Shown here in pieces: positions 39,574 through 50,924 of a stretch of DNA of 51,288 bases. The notes under the pieces were generated by a model, which did not search any database, had not been told where the DNA came from, and was given only the letters and a program-made list of their open reading frames with translations. Both the position numbers and the translations under genes were made by a program. Within the stretch, counting starts at the first letter, position 1. Each line of letters begins with the position of its first letter. Source of the stretch: CAYUST01 sp041908765 (GTDB lineage Bacteria; Patescibacteriota; Gracilibacteria; Absconditabacterales; Absconditicoccaceae); NCBI GenBank assembly GCA_041908765.1, contig JAYREU010000022.1, positions 1 to 51,288 of the forward strand, in the 5' to 3' direction.

Positions 39574-40599
39574 TTATTTCCCAAAGACCCTTGTTCGAAA
39601 TGTTCATCGTCGACCTTCTGTGAAGCGAGGTAGGTCGCCTTGACGTTCGATATTGTTTGGTGAGACGAAGAATTGGAAGCCGCGTGAAGTAGATTGCTGA
39701 GTTCGTCCATTGAGCGGACCGAAAATCAAATTCTCTGCAATATAGCCACCTGTAGTGATGTGAATAGCGAGCTGTCCTCTTGAGAAACTCACTATTTTGG
39801 TAAACTGCTCTGCACGCTTCCCGGTGAGATCTGCGCTGACTTCGTCGCGTGGTAGTTCACTTGAGGTCGTTTTTCGATCTGCATGTACTGTCCTATCAAA
39901 TATAGACCATCGACCTTCGGTGAACGTATACGTTTGTCCTGTACTGGCTGTTTGTATCGTTGTTCTCCACAAAAATGGCTGAAATGGTTCGGGAGTCGTG
40001 AGTTGTGAAATGATGGGAGAGTTGGGAAAGTCTGAGACAAATTGTTTTTGAAGTACTGTGCTAGCAAATTGTTTCACACCGGCTGCAAAACAAAAGTACC
40101 CGATAGCACACAGGAGAATATATCTTGCTACACGTTGTTTGTGTTTACTCAGTAGATACCGAATGAATCAGCCAATCACGATCGCCCACATACCAAAATC
40201 AACTACGAAGATACTATCAAGACTTGTCGTTACGCCACTTCGTGGGAGGAACCGCCTCATGCCATAACTCGTAAATCGATCTATCACGAGATGTCCTCCA
40301 AAAATACTCAGTATGCACGCGCCTATGAGACGCCAAAGCGAAAATTGTTTTTTCTCCACCATCCGCCAAATAAGTCCAGCCAGGATACCAATGACGAGAC
40401 CTCACACAATCGTATGCGTGATTCACCTATGAAAAAACATTTGATCAATGGGATCAGCCGTCAGCAAACGCGAGAAAAAAATATCAAAATCAGGAAGATT
40501 GGTCACCACCGCACTGAGCAAAAATGGCTTTCGACCATGCTTACCCGTCGTGAGCGTGAAGAGAGATCATCAGAGTATGCCTTGGGTAATGGGATCCAT
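39574..40599 (-). CDS. YdjM/DUF457-type membrane-bound metal-dependent hydrolase
   Basis: 341 residues. The N-terminus MDPITQGILGGSLFTLTTGK, LPDFDIFF and HRGITHTIVGGLVIG are characteristic of this family, with the two G's of ILGG both TGA. Several hydrophobic helices follow. The C-terminal 170 residues are soluble (GRWSIFDRTVHADRK). The family binds a metal through His and Asp at the membrane. Its physiological substrate is unknown. The C-terminus extends past a TGA to GTFRTRVFGK. Confidence 0.82.
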
Positions 40600-40603
40600 G
40601 AAG

Positions 40604-40762
40604 CAAATAGACAAATAAACAAATTTACAAATAATCAAATAGTCAAATACACGGGAACAAACAAATATTCAAAGTTGCAAATTTACAAATGCACGGGAAC
40701 ATACCACAAAAATACACAAAGTGTGTTACATTACAACGGAGGATGTGGGTTGTTTGGGGAAA
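40604..40762. repeat. A-rich CAAAT repeat tract and intergenic
   Basis: From about 40604 to 40710 words such as AGACAAATAAACAAAT, TCAAATAGTCAAATAC and GCACGGGAAC recur. The same vocabulary appears at 47559-47612, 1204-1332 and 6395-6462. The rest is AT-rich, with no clear terminator. Confidence 0.55.
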
Positions 40763-43700
40763 TTATTTACAGATGCTTTCGATAAGTGACTCTGCATAGT
40801 CTTTTTGATCAGAATCAGCGATTTTCGCGAGAATCACATCTTTGGTAGACTCCAAGATGTCTTTGGAGTGATTGAAATCTTGAATGATATAGTTTCCGTC
40901 TCTGATCGTAAATACAAAGTTGAGCTCTTGTCCTACATTCCCATTCCCTTTCATTGTTTCTGAGTAGATCTCCCTAATCTTAGCTGCGACTTTCACCGTC
41001 TTGTGGAGAGAGATGAATAAATTGTATACAGACTTGTTTGACGGAACCACTCACTTGTTGATATATTCATCTCGGTAGTTGTTGAATTCTTCTTGACTCA
41101 GTTTGCTGAGTGAACCATCCAAGTACTTACTAATCATATATGCTTCTTCTTGCATTTTTGGATATTTGTCTCACGTGATTCTTGCTCTGGATACGAATTC
41201 CTGTGGCAGATCTTTGGTCCCACGATAGTATCTCGGATTCATGAGCCCAATAATCACTACAGATGGATGTGCATAGATCCTCCCCATTTGCGGGTCGTTG
41301 ATATATCTGCGCCCATCGAGGAGAGGATTGAGTAATTTAGAAACTCCTGGCTTGAGCGTATTTATCTCATCGAGGACTATGATAGAACCTGGTGTCTGTA
41401 GTCCTTGTACCAGCTTACTGGGTTGACGGTGTGTACCTTCATTATCAATTTCAGGAGAAAAGAGGAGATCTTCTTTTTCCATGTATTCATTACAACTGAC
41501 ATCAAATACCTCTCTGTTGGTCAAATGTCCGAGGATATCACATTTGAAGTTCTTGCCTGTGCCTGCTTCGCTTTCGACAATCATAATTCATTGTTTGTAT
41601 TGTAATTGTTGACTCAAAATTCTTCCTCGTTTTTTGAGAGAGTCTTGGATAGTCTCTGTAATCACCGTCTTGTTATCAATCTGGGGTAGATACTTTCTCG
41701 TGTGTAGATTTCGATAATTTCCTTCTCCGGTAATTGCATTCATTGTTTCGAGCATCCTCGGTACATAGTATTTTTTTTCTAAGTCTGCTAAGGCGTCTTT
41801 ATTTGTTTCACGGTCTTTTTTGAGCTCTAGGTATTTTGTTTTTGCGCCATTGGTTTTTCGTTCGGCAATTATTTTTTTGAGCTCTAGCCATTCCTCAAAT
41901 GTATAGGCAAACTTGAAATTACCGAGCATCTTTTTGTTGATACTTGGTTCAATAATACTCCCTGTGGATGAGACGAACTGAAGTTTGTACTGACCATTGT
42001 TGAGGGCTTTTCAAGCAATATCTCGTCCTACTTTTTTGTTGATATCTGGCACGAAATAGAGTGATTTTGGAATACCATACTGATCCAGTGTTTTGAATGA
42101 AGATCAGGTAGTTTCTTTGGAAAATTGAATACTGAGTTGTCTTTCTTTGAAGAGTTGCTCAAGTCTTTGTGTGAGTTCATCACCTTTGTTGGTCGGTAGT
42201 GCGTCAATGTGCTGCTTGATGTCTAGCACTAGTGGATCGCTGAGTTCCATGGTTTTGAGTGTGCTTTCGTCTTGGATACTTTCGATGATACCTTTGAGAA
42301 TACTGAAGTTTGCTTTAATACCTTCGATTATTTTTTCTTGCTCATGTTGGTGATTTTTCTTGACGAGTTGTTGTTCGTTGGCTAGTTGGTGTTGTCTTGT
42401 ACTGACCAGAGAACTCATTTTTTTCTTCCATGGATCTCTTTGTGATTCATCAATATACGTGAGCATCGCTTCTGTGCTCTTCCATAAATCTGTACTATAG
42501 ATTGAGGTAATCTGAGGAAGGTAATCAATACTTTCCATGTACTCACGAATGAGATCACAATTTGCCTGGATATCTTGGTTGAGTTCTTCCTGGTGTTCTG
42601 CTTGATATTCTTGTATCTTGGTATCTATGACTGCTATAGTTTCTCTCAAAAGTAAGTCTAGTTCTTTGTTGGTCGCAAGTATTTGTGATCTCATTTGTTT
42701 GCAGGTACTCAGTTGTTGTTTGATAGCAACTAATCCAGCAAAGTCACTAGTTTCTGCTATATCTTCAGCAATTGCCTGCAGCTGTGTGCCTATAGCCACG
42801 AGACGTATACTATCTCTTTTGGTGCTAATGGTAGTGATGATGGGATCTATCAGTCCTTCGACTGCCATAATCTGCGGATTTTTTTTGAGCTGTTGAGCAA
42901 GTTGATAGACGAGATCAATCTCCGCTTGTGTCTCGCTTTCGGTATAGAGCGTATGGAGCGTCTTGCCTGCGAAACCATCGACAGGTGTCTGCCGCAATTG
43001 TTGTCTCAGCATGCTATCATCGAGCGTACCTTCCCCATCGCTTGTGTGATCCCCAGTTTCTGCACTAGGAGCGAGGAGAATACCTCATGCACTCAATATG
43101 CTTTTGAGTTCACTTCTTGGTTTGTCTTCGATTTTGATCACCGCACTAGCAGTTGTTTCTGCATTGATAGCATGAGTATCCACATATCACCTCGGAAGAT
43201 TTTTGGTATTGACGGTGACTATCCTCAGATATCCTTCAGTATCCATGCAGTACAATCTTCCAATTTCATCACTTAGATAAACAATCTTATTGAGATTTGA
43301 GAAGCTCATTACTTCCTCTAACGACTTTCTATTGAGAATCTTGAGTTCGCTCTTTCCCTCTTTTTCGCAGATGATGAAATAGAAGTTATTGTTGCTGTCT
43401 GTCCTGATACTTTTGATGTCCCCATAGACACTGAGGTCGAAGTAGTCAGACTGACGATCGATACTATCGTCATCATAAGTATACAGTGCTATTTTGTTGT
43501 CTTTGAGAATACAGATCTCTTTGCCTCCTTCACGTGTTTCACAATAATCATCTGCTCATATACTGAGGAGTTGTTTGGATTTGATATTGAGGAGTCATCA
43601 GTCTAGTGAGTATTTATCTTTTTGAAGTGTTTCTGCTTTGATCACTTGAATGTCTCACGGCGTTTTTTTGATGAGCGCTAAGAGACCATTTTGTAGATAG

Positions 43701-44104
43701 TCTTCTGTTTTTCCCACAAAAAGCATACCATCTGTGGTTTTAAGGATGCATTGATCACCTACAATAGACACTTCTTGTACCTTGAAGAGTAGACAACCTG
43801 ATGATCCGATCTTTTCCGCCTTCGTGATACTTCGCGCGTATCAGAATTTTGCAAACTCCTTTTTCATACATCAGTATTCATTATAGTTTTGTAGTGTAAT
43901 TAAATTGGTGCTATCTAGATTAAATCATAAAGCATTAAATTTTGTTCTGATATTTCCGGACTTCTCAAATCATGCCAGTATCGCTAAGTTGCTCAGAGGA
44001 GCATACTTATCCTCTTTGTTTTGAATGGGCAGGAGATCTATCGCAAACTTACCTGATGTATTTTCAGGTGATGAGATGTTTTGGTTGTTGTTTTCGGTGG
44101 TCAT
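40763..44104 (-). CDS. Giant MoxR-like AAA+ ATPase with a beta-rich N-terminal domain
   Basis: 1113 residues. Residues 1-330 are beta-strand-rich repeats (GCLLFKVQEVSIVG, DNKIALYTYDDDS, EIGRLYCMDTEGYLRIV), resembling a propeller. Residues 370-700 are long helices (LTQRLEQLFKERQ). The C-terminal AAA+ domain has Walker A EAGTGKN (847-852; Asn where Ser/Thr is usual). It also has Walker B IIVLDEI (912-913), the GLMNP sensor and FVSRAR arginine finger, as in MoxR or midasin-type ATPases. It starts 24 bases after the VWA gene stop, so they likely act as a MoxR-VWA pair. Confidence 0.82.
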
Positions 44105-44128
44105 GAGGAGAGTAAGATGAGATAAATA

Positions 44129-46801
44129 TTATGATTGTTTGAGATATTTTTTGATGAGAAGGTTGAGTTTGGTTTTGTGGTTGTTGATGATTTTACTCGA
44201 GAGGTCTGGACTATCTTTGGCATAGATCGTGGCTCAGGCTGTAGGCGGTCAGAAGTAGTATTCGATGAGGGGCATTTTGGTCTCACTTTGATTGATATAG
44301 TATGCAGTGACTCACATATTTTGCTTTTTGAGATCATCTATCATAGCTTTGAGTGCAGGGAGTTGTTGAAAGCTATAGAGGTCTCCATCTCCGATGAAGG
44401 AGACATTGCCAAATGATTTTCCACCTAGTTGTTTCATTCTGTCTTTCATTTTGTGATAGACGTAGGTGATAGGCTCTTGGCTATTGCCTCACGACCTAGC
44501 GGTATAAGCTCTCATGAGTTTGGAAGGTATTTTGGTCATACGATCTGAGAACTGATCTCCGAAGTTCATCACTTCATCGAGCGTATCATCGAAGATGACA
44601 ATACTCATATCCACTTTGAAGTGCTCGAGTACTTTTGCTCTGGTAATTGCTGCTTTGACTGATTGTGAAAAAGGTGACTTGGGGTCACTCCAACTTCCCA
44701 TACTTCCTGACCTATCGATGATGATCGTTTCAAACATATTGATCTCCTGACTATCTAGTTCTATCTGGGATCTTTTGAAAATTTTGTTATTGCCACTTAC
44801 TTTTCGATCAACGAGTTTGGTTTTGTCGAGTTTTGCTCCGCTACGGTAATAGTTATCTTCATCTCTTTGAATGAGATATTGCGGGGGGAGCACTCTTTTG
44901 AGTTCTTCAATTTGTCTCCTAACCTCTGGCATTACTTCTTGTTCGAGCTGTTTGTATTGTTTGTAGAGAGATAGTTCTTGCTCTGTGAAACCGAATCTTT
45001 GCATTTCCGATTTCATTTTTTGTTTTTGTTCTTCAATTTTTTTCTTCATAAGCTCAGCGTACTCTTTCAGTTTTTGTTTGTACAAGGGATCCAGGAGTGA
45101 CTTTTGGAGTTGTTTTTCGAGCTCTTGCTCATCATCAATCTTTTCGAGCTCTTTCTTTTCTTGTTCGAGTATTCACTGATTGCCTAGTTTATTAACTTCT
45201 TCTTTGGCGAAATCAGTGAGTCATGCAGTATCCAGTATCTTTTTGATATCTTCTTTGCTTTGCGCATTTTCGAGTTGATCCAGCGCTTTGGTGAGCTGTT
45301 CTCACTGTGCGGTGAGACTATCATCTTTGGCTTTTTTGATGAACTCGTCGAGCATTTGCTCGGCTGATTTGGAAGCTTGTGGTTTTTGATCACGTGGTCA
45401 TGTCATGGGTCATGGTTGTTGTTTCGGTTTGGATGGAGGGATATCCGAAGACTTGTCATTTTCTTCTCACTCTTTTGGAGACTCGTTACTTTCTTCTTCT
45501 CCTGAATCATCACTTTGTTCACTACGCTCTTTTCAAGACGCATCCGTTGTAGATGCTTCTTTTCCCTTATCTGATTGTTCAGAAGATGATGCATCCTGAC
45601 TATCTGCTCCCTCGTCCATGTTACTATCTGCATCGCTATTGTTTTGCTCATCAAGATTTTGCTCGCTGGAGTCTCCATTTTCTTTTTCTGTAGGAGTGGC
45701 ATCGAGTCTTTGTCGTTGTTTTCCGTCTCGGATCTCCGTCCATGCGTGACCATTGTTACGAGTGAGATGTGCTTTACCGTCTTTGGAGACAGACTGCACC
45801 ATGTGTCCTACGATGAGTCTGGCAGGGATGCCAAGTTTCCTACATAATGCTACCAAGAGCGTATTTGCACTATAACATTCAAGTACTTCTGACTCATCAA
45901 GTTTGATGACATAGTTTTTTGCATTGGCGGTATTTCTGAGTGTTCCTTGTCTATCGGTGTTATATTTTTTGGTGGTTTTGATATACGAGGAAAGTAGTCT
46001 TGCTTGCTCTAGAATTGGCTTGCCTGTTAGTCATGCGAGAATCGCTTCTGTTTTGTGAGTTAGACTTGCAAAAATGATGTTCTGTGTGTCTTCAGATACA
46101 GGTGGTTTGTCATTTGTTGTCTGATGGTGAGCAAACTGAAAACTTACCGCTTGCTTTTCTTTGCTCACGAGATAGACACAATTATTTTGGTCAACATGAA
46201 ATTGTGGTGCAACTGATCCTTGATACTGCAATGAGGATGTATGGGGAAGTGATTCACTTGGCAAAGGTATAGCAGTGATACCAGCTTGCACGAAGCCTGC
46301 GTAACTGAGGAGAGGTGTGCCATGAGGGATATCATGATTGCATAGGGAGAGTTGTTTTTTCTTGGACCAGAGGTTGGTTTGAGGAGTGAAATAGGATTTC
46401 TTGCCCTGAGCATAGTATCCAAGATACGGCGGATATACTTCGCCGAAACGCGCTGATTCACCTATTGCTTCACCAAATTCACTATCTTGGGGTATGTATT
46501 CATCTTGATCCTCAGGAGGGAGCTCAAAGCCTCATTTTTGGGGCGCATCTTTGGAGTCTTGCTCATCCTCATTTCACCCAGCCAAGTTTTTGACCCTATC
46601 CCATCGGGACTCAGGAGATGTTTTGTTTTTTTCCAGTTCCTTTGGATTTTTTGCGTTAAGTGTTGATTCGATATCCTGCTTTGTTTTTTGTTGCGCCGAC
46701 TGAGTGTCTTGTTGCTTTTTGAGTAATTGCAAAATATATTCCTTGATATGCTCAAGTGACTCTTTTCGTTGGCTTGTTTCTGAGTGCTTTTGATTTTCCA
46801 T
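44129..46801 (-). CDS. Transglutaminase-like and VWA-domain protein
   Basis: 890 residues. Residues 1-225 are charged and helical. A transglutaminase-like core lies at about 270-375: ECYSANTLLVALCRKLGIPA (candidate Cys309), NGHAWTEI (His352) and RLDATP (Asp367). Next comes a very acidic low-complexity linker (SSEQNLDEQNNSDADSNMDE). Coiled coil follows to about 650. A VWA domain starts near 690 with MIDAS DRSGS (696-700). C-terminal segments are FIGDGDLYSF and VTAYYINQSETK. The MoxR-like ATPase follows. Related MoxR, VWA and transglutaminase genes are usually separate. Confidence 0.8.
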
Positions 46802-46900
46802 GGGATAGATGCAACCAAAATATACAATCTTTCTTAACTATTATACATATAAAGGCATTTTTGTCAAAAATTATGCCAGTTTAATCCATTTGGAAACAAC

Positions 46901-46926
46901 AAAAAAAGAGCCGAAGACCGGCTCAA
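46901..46926 (-). terminator. Rho-independent terminator of the 46943 gene
   Basis: GAGCCGGTC pairs with the GGCTC side around a UCUUCG-like loop on the minus strand, followed by T7. Confidence 0.8.
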
Positions 46927-46942
46927 CCAAATTGAAATACTG

Positions 46943-47497
46943 TTAGCGATTTTTGAGTTGCATACAGACATTGCCTAGCATACTTCTCCTACCAAGTTCA
47001 CGATAGATGAGCGCTTCTTTTTTGGCTCCTGCCGGTGTGTTGGTGTCTAGCAGACGAAGTGCGAGTTGCAAGGAGTGTGTCTGATAGTTGTTCAGCATAT
47101 CACGTTCCAGCTCTTGTTGTCTGAGAATTTCTTCATCACACAATAATGGTTTCTGCCACAAGATACTCATCATGACCGCATACCAAGGCTCACAATTTTC
47201 AATTCGTTTGCCCAATGCATGTAGCTCACACAGCGCCTTGTCTCTCAAAAAGTTGTACGCGATGAGCACAGGATCAACCATCGTTGGAATGAGGTTGTGA
47301 GAGAGTGCACGAAACTCATTGCGAATACCGCGTCGCAAGCTACTTTCTTGGCGCTTAGCGAGTTTCATGAAATGCACATACACTTCAGGAATTTGCAAAG
47401 CAATCAGTATTTTTTGCTCCTGCAGTTCCTTACCCTCAATATACCATCGATCATCGATCTGAAATGGTTCATCAGGAAACATAAATTTTTTATGCAT
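46943..47497 (-). CDS. Unknown 184-residue protein
   Basis: Starts MHKKFMFPDEPFQIDDRWYI. It is mostly helical with conserved-looking charged segments (KLAKRQESSLRRGIRNEFRA, DEEILRQQELERDMLNNYQT). No motif that I can place. An upstream in-frame ATG at 47578 adds a hydrophobic stretch but reads through the A-rich repeat, so 47497 is preferred. No TGA codon is used. It has its own terminator. Confidence 0.6.
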   Translation of the reverse strand: MHKKFMFPDEPFQIDDRWYIEGKELQEQKILIALQIPEVYVHFMKLAKRQESSLRRGIRNEFRALSHNLIPTMVDPVLIAYNFLRDKALCELHALGKRIENCEPWYAVMMSILWQKPLLCDEEILRQQELERDMLNNYQTHSLQLALRLLDTNTPAGAKKEALIYRELGRRSMLGNVCMQLKNR

Positions 47498-47715
47498 AGA
47501 GTAGGTTTTTTTTGTACACTTGTGTGTAGTCGGTTGGAGGAGAGTTGCAAGAGGAAAAACAAATATACAAATGAGCAAATAGCCAAATATTCAAATGCAC
47601 GAGAATCAACAAAGCCATAAATAATTTGAATACATAGATACATTCTGTGCCTCAAAATTTGACAAATCACTACCCCTAGGAATATAATAAAGAGTTTTAT
47701 TATGTCTTTTTCCAG
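47498..47715. repeat. Intergenic stretch with A-rich CAAAT repeat
   Basis: ACAAATATACAAATGAGC, CAAATAGCCAAATATTC and AAATGCACGAGAA at 47559-47612 repeat the family described at 40604. No other feature is seen. Confidence 0.5.
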
Positions 47716-48444
47716 ATGCATTACTTCTATTATCTTCTTGACCCCCTGTATGTGCTTTTGAACTATTTATTTTCAATGACTCCTTGGGTGTTTCTCATCG
47801 TGTTAGTAATACTTTGTATTTCACATTGCTCAATCCTGAGGTTCCGAGGTAAGGTATTATGAGAAATATGGAAGAAGAGAACTATTGCTGGTAAACAGGT
47901 TTGGCATATTACTACTACCACATTGCATCTCCATTTGGCAAAATACAAAACAGCATTTTCCGAGCAAGAACGTAGTGTATTTTCTCACAAGGTTGGGAAT
48001 ATGCTTCGTGGGCTTTTCCTCATTTGTTTTGGGCGGACACTTGTGAGCGTCCTTTTTTGGTCGTTTGTGTCTACTGGATGAGTAAATAATGCTGAACATT
48101 CATATAGCCTACTTAATAATGTAGAATTCTTCCTTGGTCACGATATTGCTATTGATCTCACTGAAGTTGACGCTGAAAAAGTCTTAATTAAAACAGCCTT
48201 TGGTGATAAGGCATTAGTAGCTATTGATCCTAGTAGTCTTCAAAAAATTGACTTTACACTTGGTTATTTAGCGATCTATATGTTATTTTTCCTGACTCTT
48301 GCTGGATATTTCTTCCTTATCTCCTTGTGAAATAGTTTCCTCAAAAATGTAGGACGATTCTTTGTGACGGGAGTGATACTGCTGCATCTTGCATGAGTAC
48401 TCTTTGCAACGTACACTCATCTTTGGACAACACCAATTGCTTAG
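47716..48444 (+). CDS. Multi-pass membrane protein of unknown family
   Basis: 242 residues. The first helix is TPWVFLIVLVILCIS. A cytoplasmic stretch with RFRGKVLGEIWKKRTIAGK follows. Helices come next at LRGLFLICFGRTLVSVLF, then YLAIYMLFFLTLAGYFFLI and FFVTGVILLHLAGVLFAT. Four to five TGA glycines join the pieces. No family is assigned. It is convergent with the nitroreductase gene, 6 bases apart. Confidence 0.6.
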
Positions 48445-48450
48445 TGTGTA

Positions 48451-49104
48451 TTACTTAACTTCTATCACCCTCTCCTTCGGCCATCTCACCTTCGGCTTAC
48501 TCGCAGTAGAGTCATCTGCTGCTCTATAGCCAAGCGCACACAACACCACAGCTTCGTAGCCTTGCTCGGTAAGTCAGAGTTCTTCGTTGTAGACATGAGG
48601 AACGAAACCACCCATTGGACAAGCATCGATACCAAGTACCGCACACGTGGTTACCAAGTTACCAAGTGCCACATAGACTTGGTTGTGGACGTACATATGC
48701 ATGGCGTCTGCTTCTCTGTGTTCTGACATACGTTGTTGGAGCATGGTTTGATATTTGCCCAATCTCTCGGGATCGCCTCATTGCTCTAGTGCGTATTCAA
48801 CATAACTGTTGATGTAGTTGTCATCGACATCGATCAATCCACACAAGACTACCAGATGAGAACAGGTAGTGATTTGTGTGGGATTCATTGCGCTACGCTC
48901 GAGAAGTTTGGCTCTCAATGCCTCGTCACTGATAATCACGAATTTCCATGGTTGAATACCAAACGAAGAGGGCGTGAGTCTGAGACTTTCCTCGAGTACG
49001 TAGAGAGTGTCTGCAGTAAGTTTCTTGGTGCTATCGAAGACTTTGGTCGCATAGCGATGATTGAGTTGGACGAGATGCGGATGCATAGTGGTGAGAGTAC
49101 ACAT
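48451..49104 (-). CDS. Nitroreductase family protein
   Basis: 217 residues from ATG 49104, or 211 from ATG 49086 (MHPHLVQLNHRYATKVFD). RYATKVFD, LRLTPSSFGIQPWKFVII (FMN binding) and ACPMGGFVPHVY are NfsB/NfnB-like. CALGYRAADD closes the fold. Such FMN enzymes reduce nitro or quinone substrates with NAD(P)H. Two TGA glycines are used. Confidence 0.87.
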
Positions 49105-49180
49105 AAAGTACCTTCACTGTACTGAAAAAATCCTCTAAGACTAGAGTAGTTGCTTTGGTGTTTGGTATAGTAAGTAGTTT

Positions 49181-50260
49181 CTACCGATCGATCAAGACTT
49201 TCTCTTTTTGAGGAGTCAGGTGATTGAAAACAGTATGGAGAAGCTTCTTTTTGAGATGTGCAGCAACTTGTGCGATGCAGGCTTCTTTCGTGGTGGGATC
49301 TACTTTGACCTGACTACGTAGTGCTTTGTAGTCAAATTTATCTCGGTCTACATTTTTGACGAGCATATCTTGTTGTGCTTTGGTAGCGCATTCCTGAGAG
49401 CAAAATCCTCGATGTTTGCGATACGCTTTGGGATCAGCGATGATACGCGCATTGCACGGACTATAACGACAGTTTTCGCAGTTATCAGTTTTGATACCCG
49501 TGTAGATACATTCCCCAATGGGTGTGTGGGTTGTTTCATCACCGATAGGACAACTGACTCTACCATCGAAGGTGTAGAGGTTGCCTAGCCAGTTTCCATC
49601 GTTGTGGGTGTTGGTGTATTTGACGACACCTCCATTGAGCGCATAAAAATTCGTCAGCCCAGAATCTTTGAGCAACACAGAAAGTTTCTCACATCTGATG
49701 CCTCAGGTGCAGTACATGGCTACTTTTTTGTCTTTGAGCTTGTTTTTATACTTTTCGAGGAGGTCAGGCACTTCTCTGAAATTGACGGTCCCTGCGGGAA
49801 TGGCTCATTTGAAATGTCCTACTTGTCGTTCGTAATCATTGCGCATATCGAGAATAGCCCATTCAGGGTCTTGGGTCTCGACGATACGTTTGAACTCATC
49901 GATGGGGATTTGTCTGTCTGCGGTCGCCACTTGCTGCGCAGTTACTTTTTTGCCGAGTGCTACAATTTCCTCGCGGTATCTGACAATAAGTTTGTCGAAC
50001 TCGTGGGTGTCTACGTAGGTAGCTTTGGTATCGATATCAGGAATATGTTGAAAATAAGGACTACTAGCCAAATATCGTCTGTAGGCCTGCAATTGACCAC
50101 GATTGCCCGTGACGGTCGCACTGATGCCCTCTTCGCCTATATAAATACGCCCTTTGATGCCAATATCCTCCAAAAACTGCTTGTGTTGAGCAACTTCTGC
50201 GTGGGGATCAGCGATATCTACGAATGTGTAGAAGGTAAGTAAGCCAAACTTCGTTTCCAT
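49181..50260 (-). CDS. trhO: tRNA uridine(34) hydroxylase TrhO (rhodanese-like)
   Basis: 359 residues. It starts METKFGLLTFYTFVDI. GIKGRIYIGEEGISATVTG, then WAILDMRNDYERQVGHFKG and the rhodanese active-site loop MYCTGGIRCEK (the first loop G is TGA) follow. Zinc-like Cys pairs come next (NCENCRYSPCN, GFCSQECA). TrhO hydroxylates wobble uridine, the step towards cmo5U/mo5U. Start 50260 is preferred over 50323 because the added residues do not fit the family. Confidence 0.92.
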
Positions 50261-50394
50261 AAAGGGTTTTGGAGAAAACGATAAAAGTATAGGTGAGCAT
50301 ATGCATTTTCCCTCAATTTTCAATTGAAATTTACTCAGAAATCAGTAGCTTCCTATTGACAAAATCATCTCAAAAAAAAGTTAAAATAAAACTT

Positions 50395-50778
50395 ATGGTA
50401 CAATTATCTCAAAAATCTCTTTTCGCCAAGGTAGCTCTCTTCACTGATGAATTTGAACCGTGCGAAAAGGTAGCGCAGTCGATACTGCAAAACACTTCGT
50501 GTGTTACGGCTCTTCCACTCTCCGCAGTGGAAAATACGTTGAAATCATTGGACGAAGTGGACCTAGTGGTCTTTGTCTCCAGAATCGTCCAACCTGGCAA
50601 AATCACTGACCCGCTCGCTACATATGCGACGACTTCGTCTCAGTTTGTCAAAGCAGTGGGTGACGGCAAAAAAATTATTTACTTGTCAGGCCACAACCTC
50701 TATTTAGCAGAGGATTCACAAAAACAACGTAACGAAATTGCGCGTGAGATCGAAGCGTTCTCTCACGCAATTGCTTAA
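50395..50778 (+). CDS. Unknown 127-residue protein
   Basis: Starts MVQLSQKSLFAKVALFTDEF. It has an alternating beta-alpha look: DLVVFVSRIVQPGKITDPLA, KKIIYLSGHNLYLAEDSQ. No family. It contains no TGA codon. TTGACA at 50356-50361 precedes it. A well-spaced -10 is not clear. Confidence 0.55.
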   Translation: MVQLSQKSLFAKVALFTDEFEPCEKVAQSILQNTSCVTALPLSAVENTLKSLDEVDLVVFVSRIVQPGKITDPLATYATTSSQFVKAVGDGKKIIYLSGHNLYLAEDSQKQRNEIAREIEAFSHAIA

Positions 50779-50797
50779 CCATTCCTATCACTACCTG

Positions 50798-50827
50798 TGC
50801 CTTGCGGACTTCCGCAGGGTTTTTTTA
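50798..50827 (+). terminator. Rho-independent terminator
   Basis: CCTTGCGG pairs CCGCAGG with one bulged T, followed by T7, 20 bases after the 50395 gene. Confidence 0.75.
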
Positions 50828-50924
50828 TCATCGTCATACTGAGATGAGTGAAGCGAGACGAATGTATCCAGGAAACGTTTAGTTTATTATAAAAATACTC
50901 ACTAAGGATTATTTTTTTTTAACA

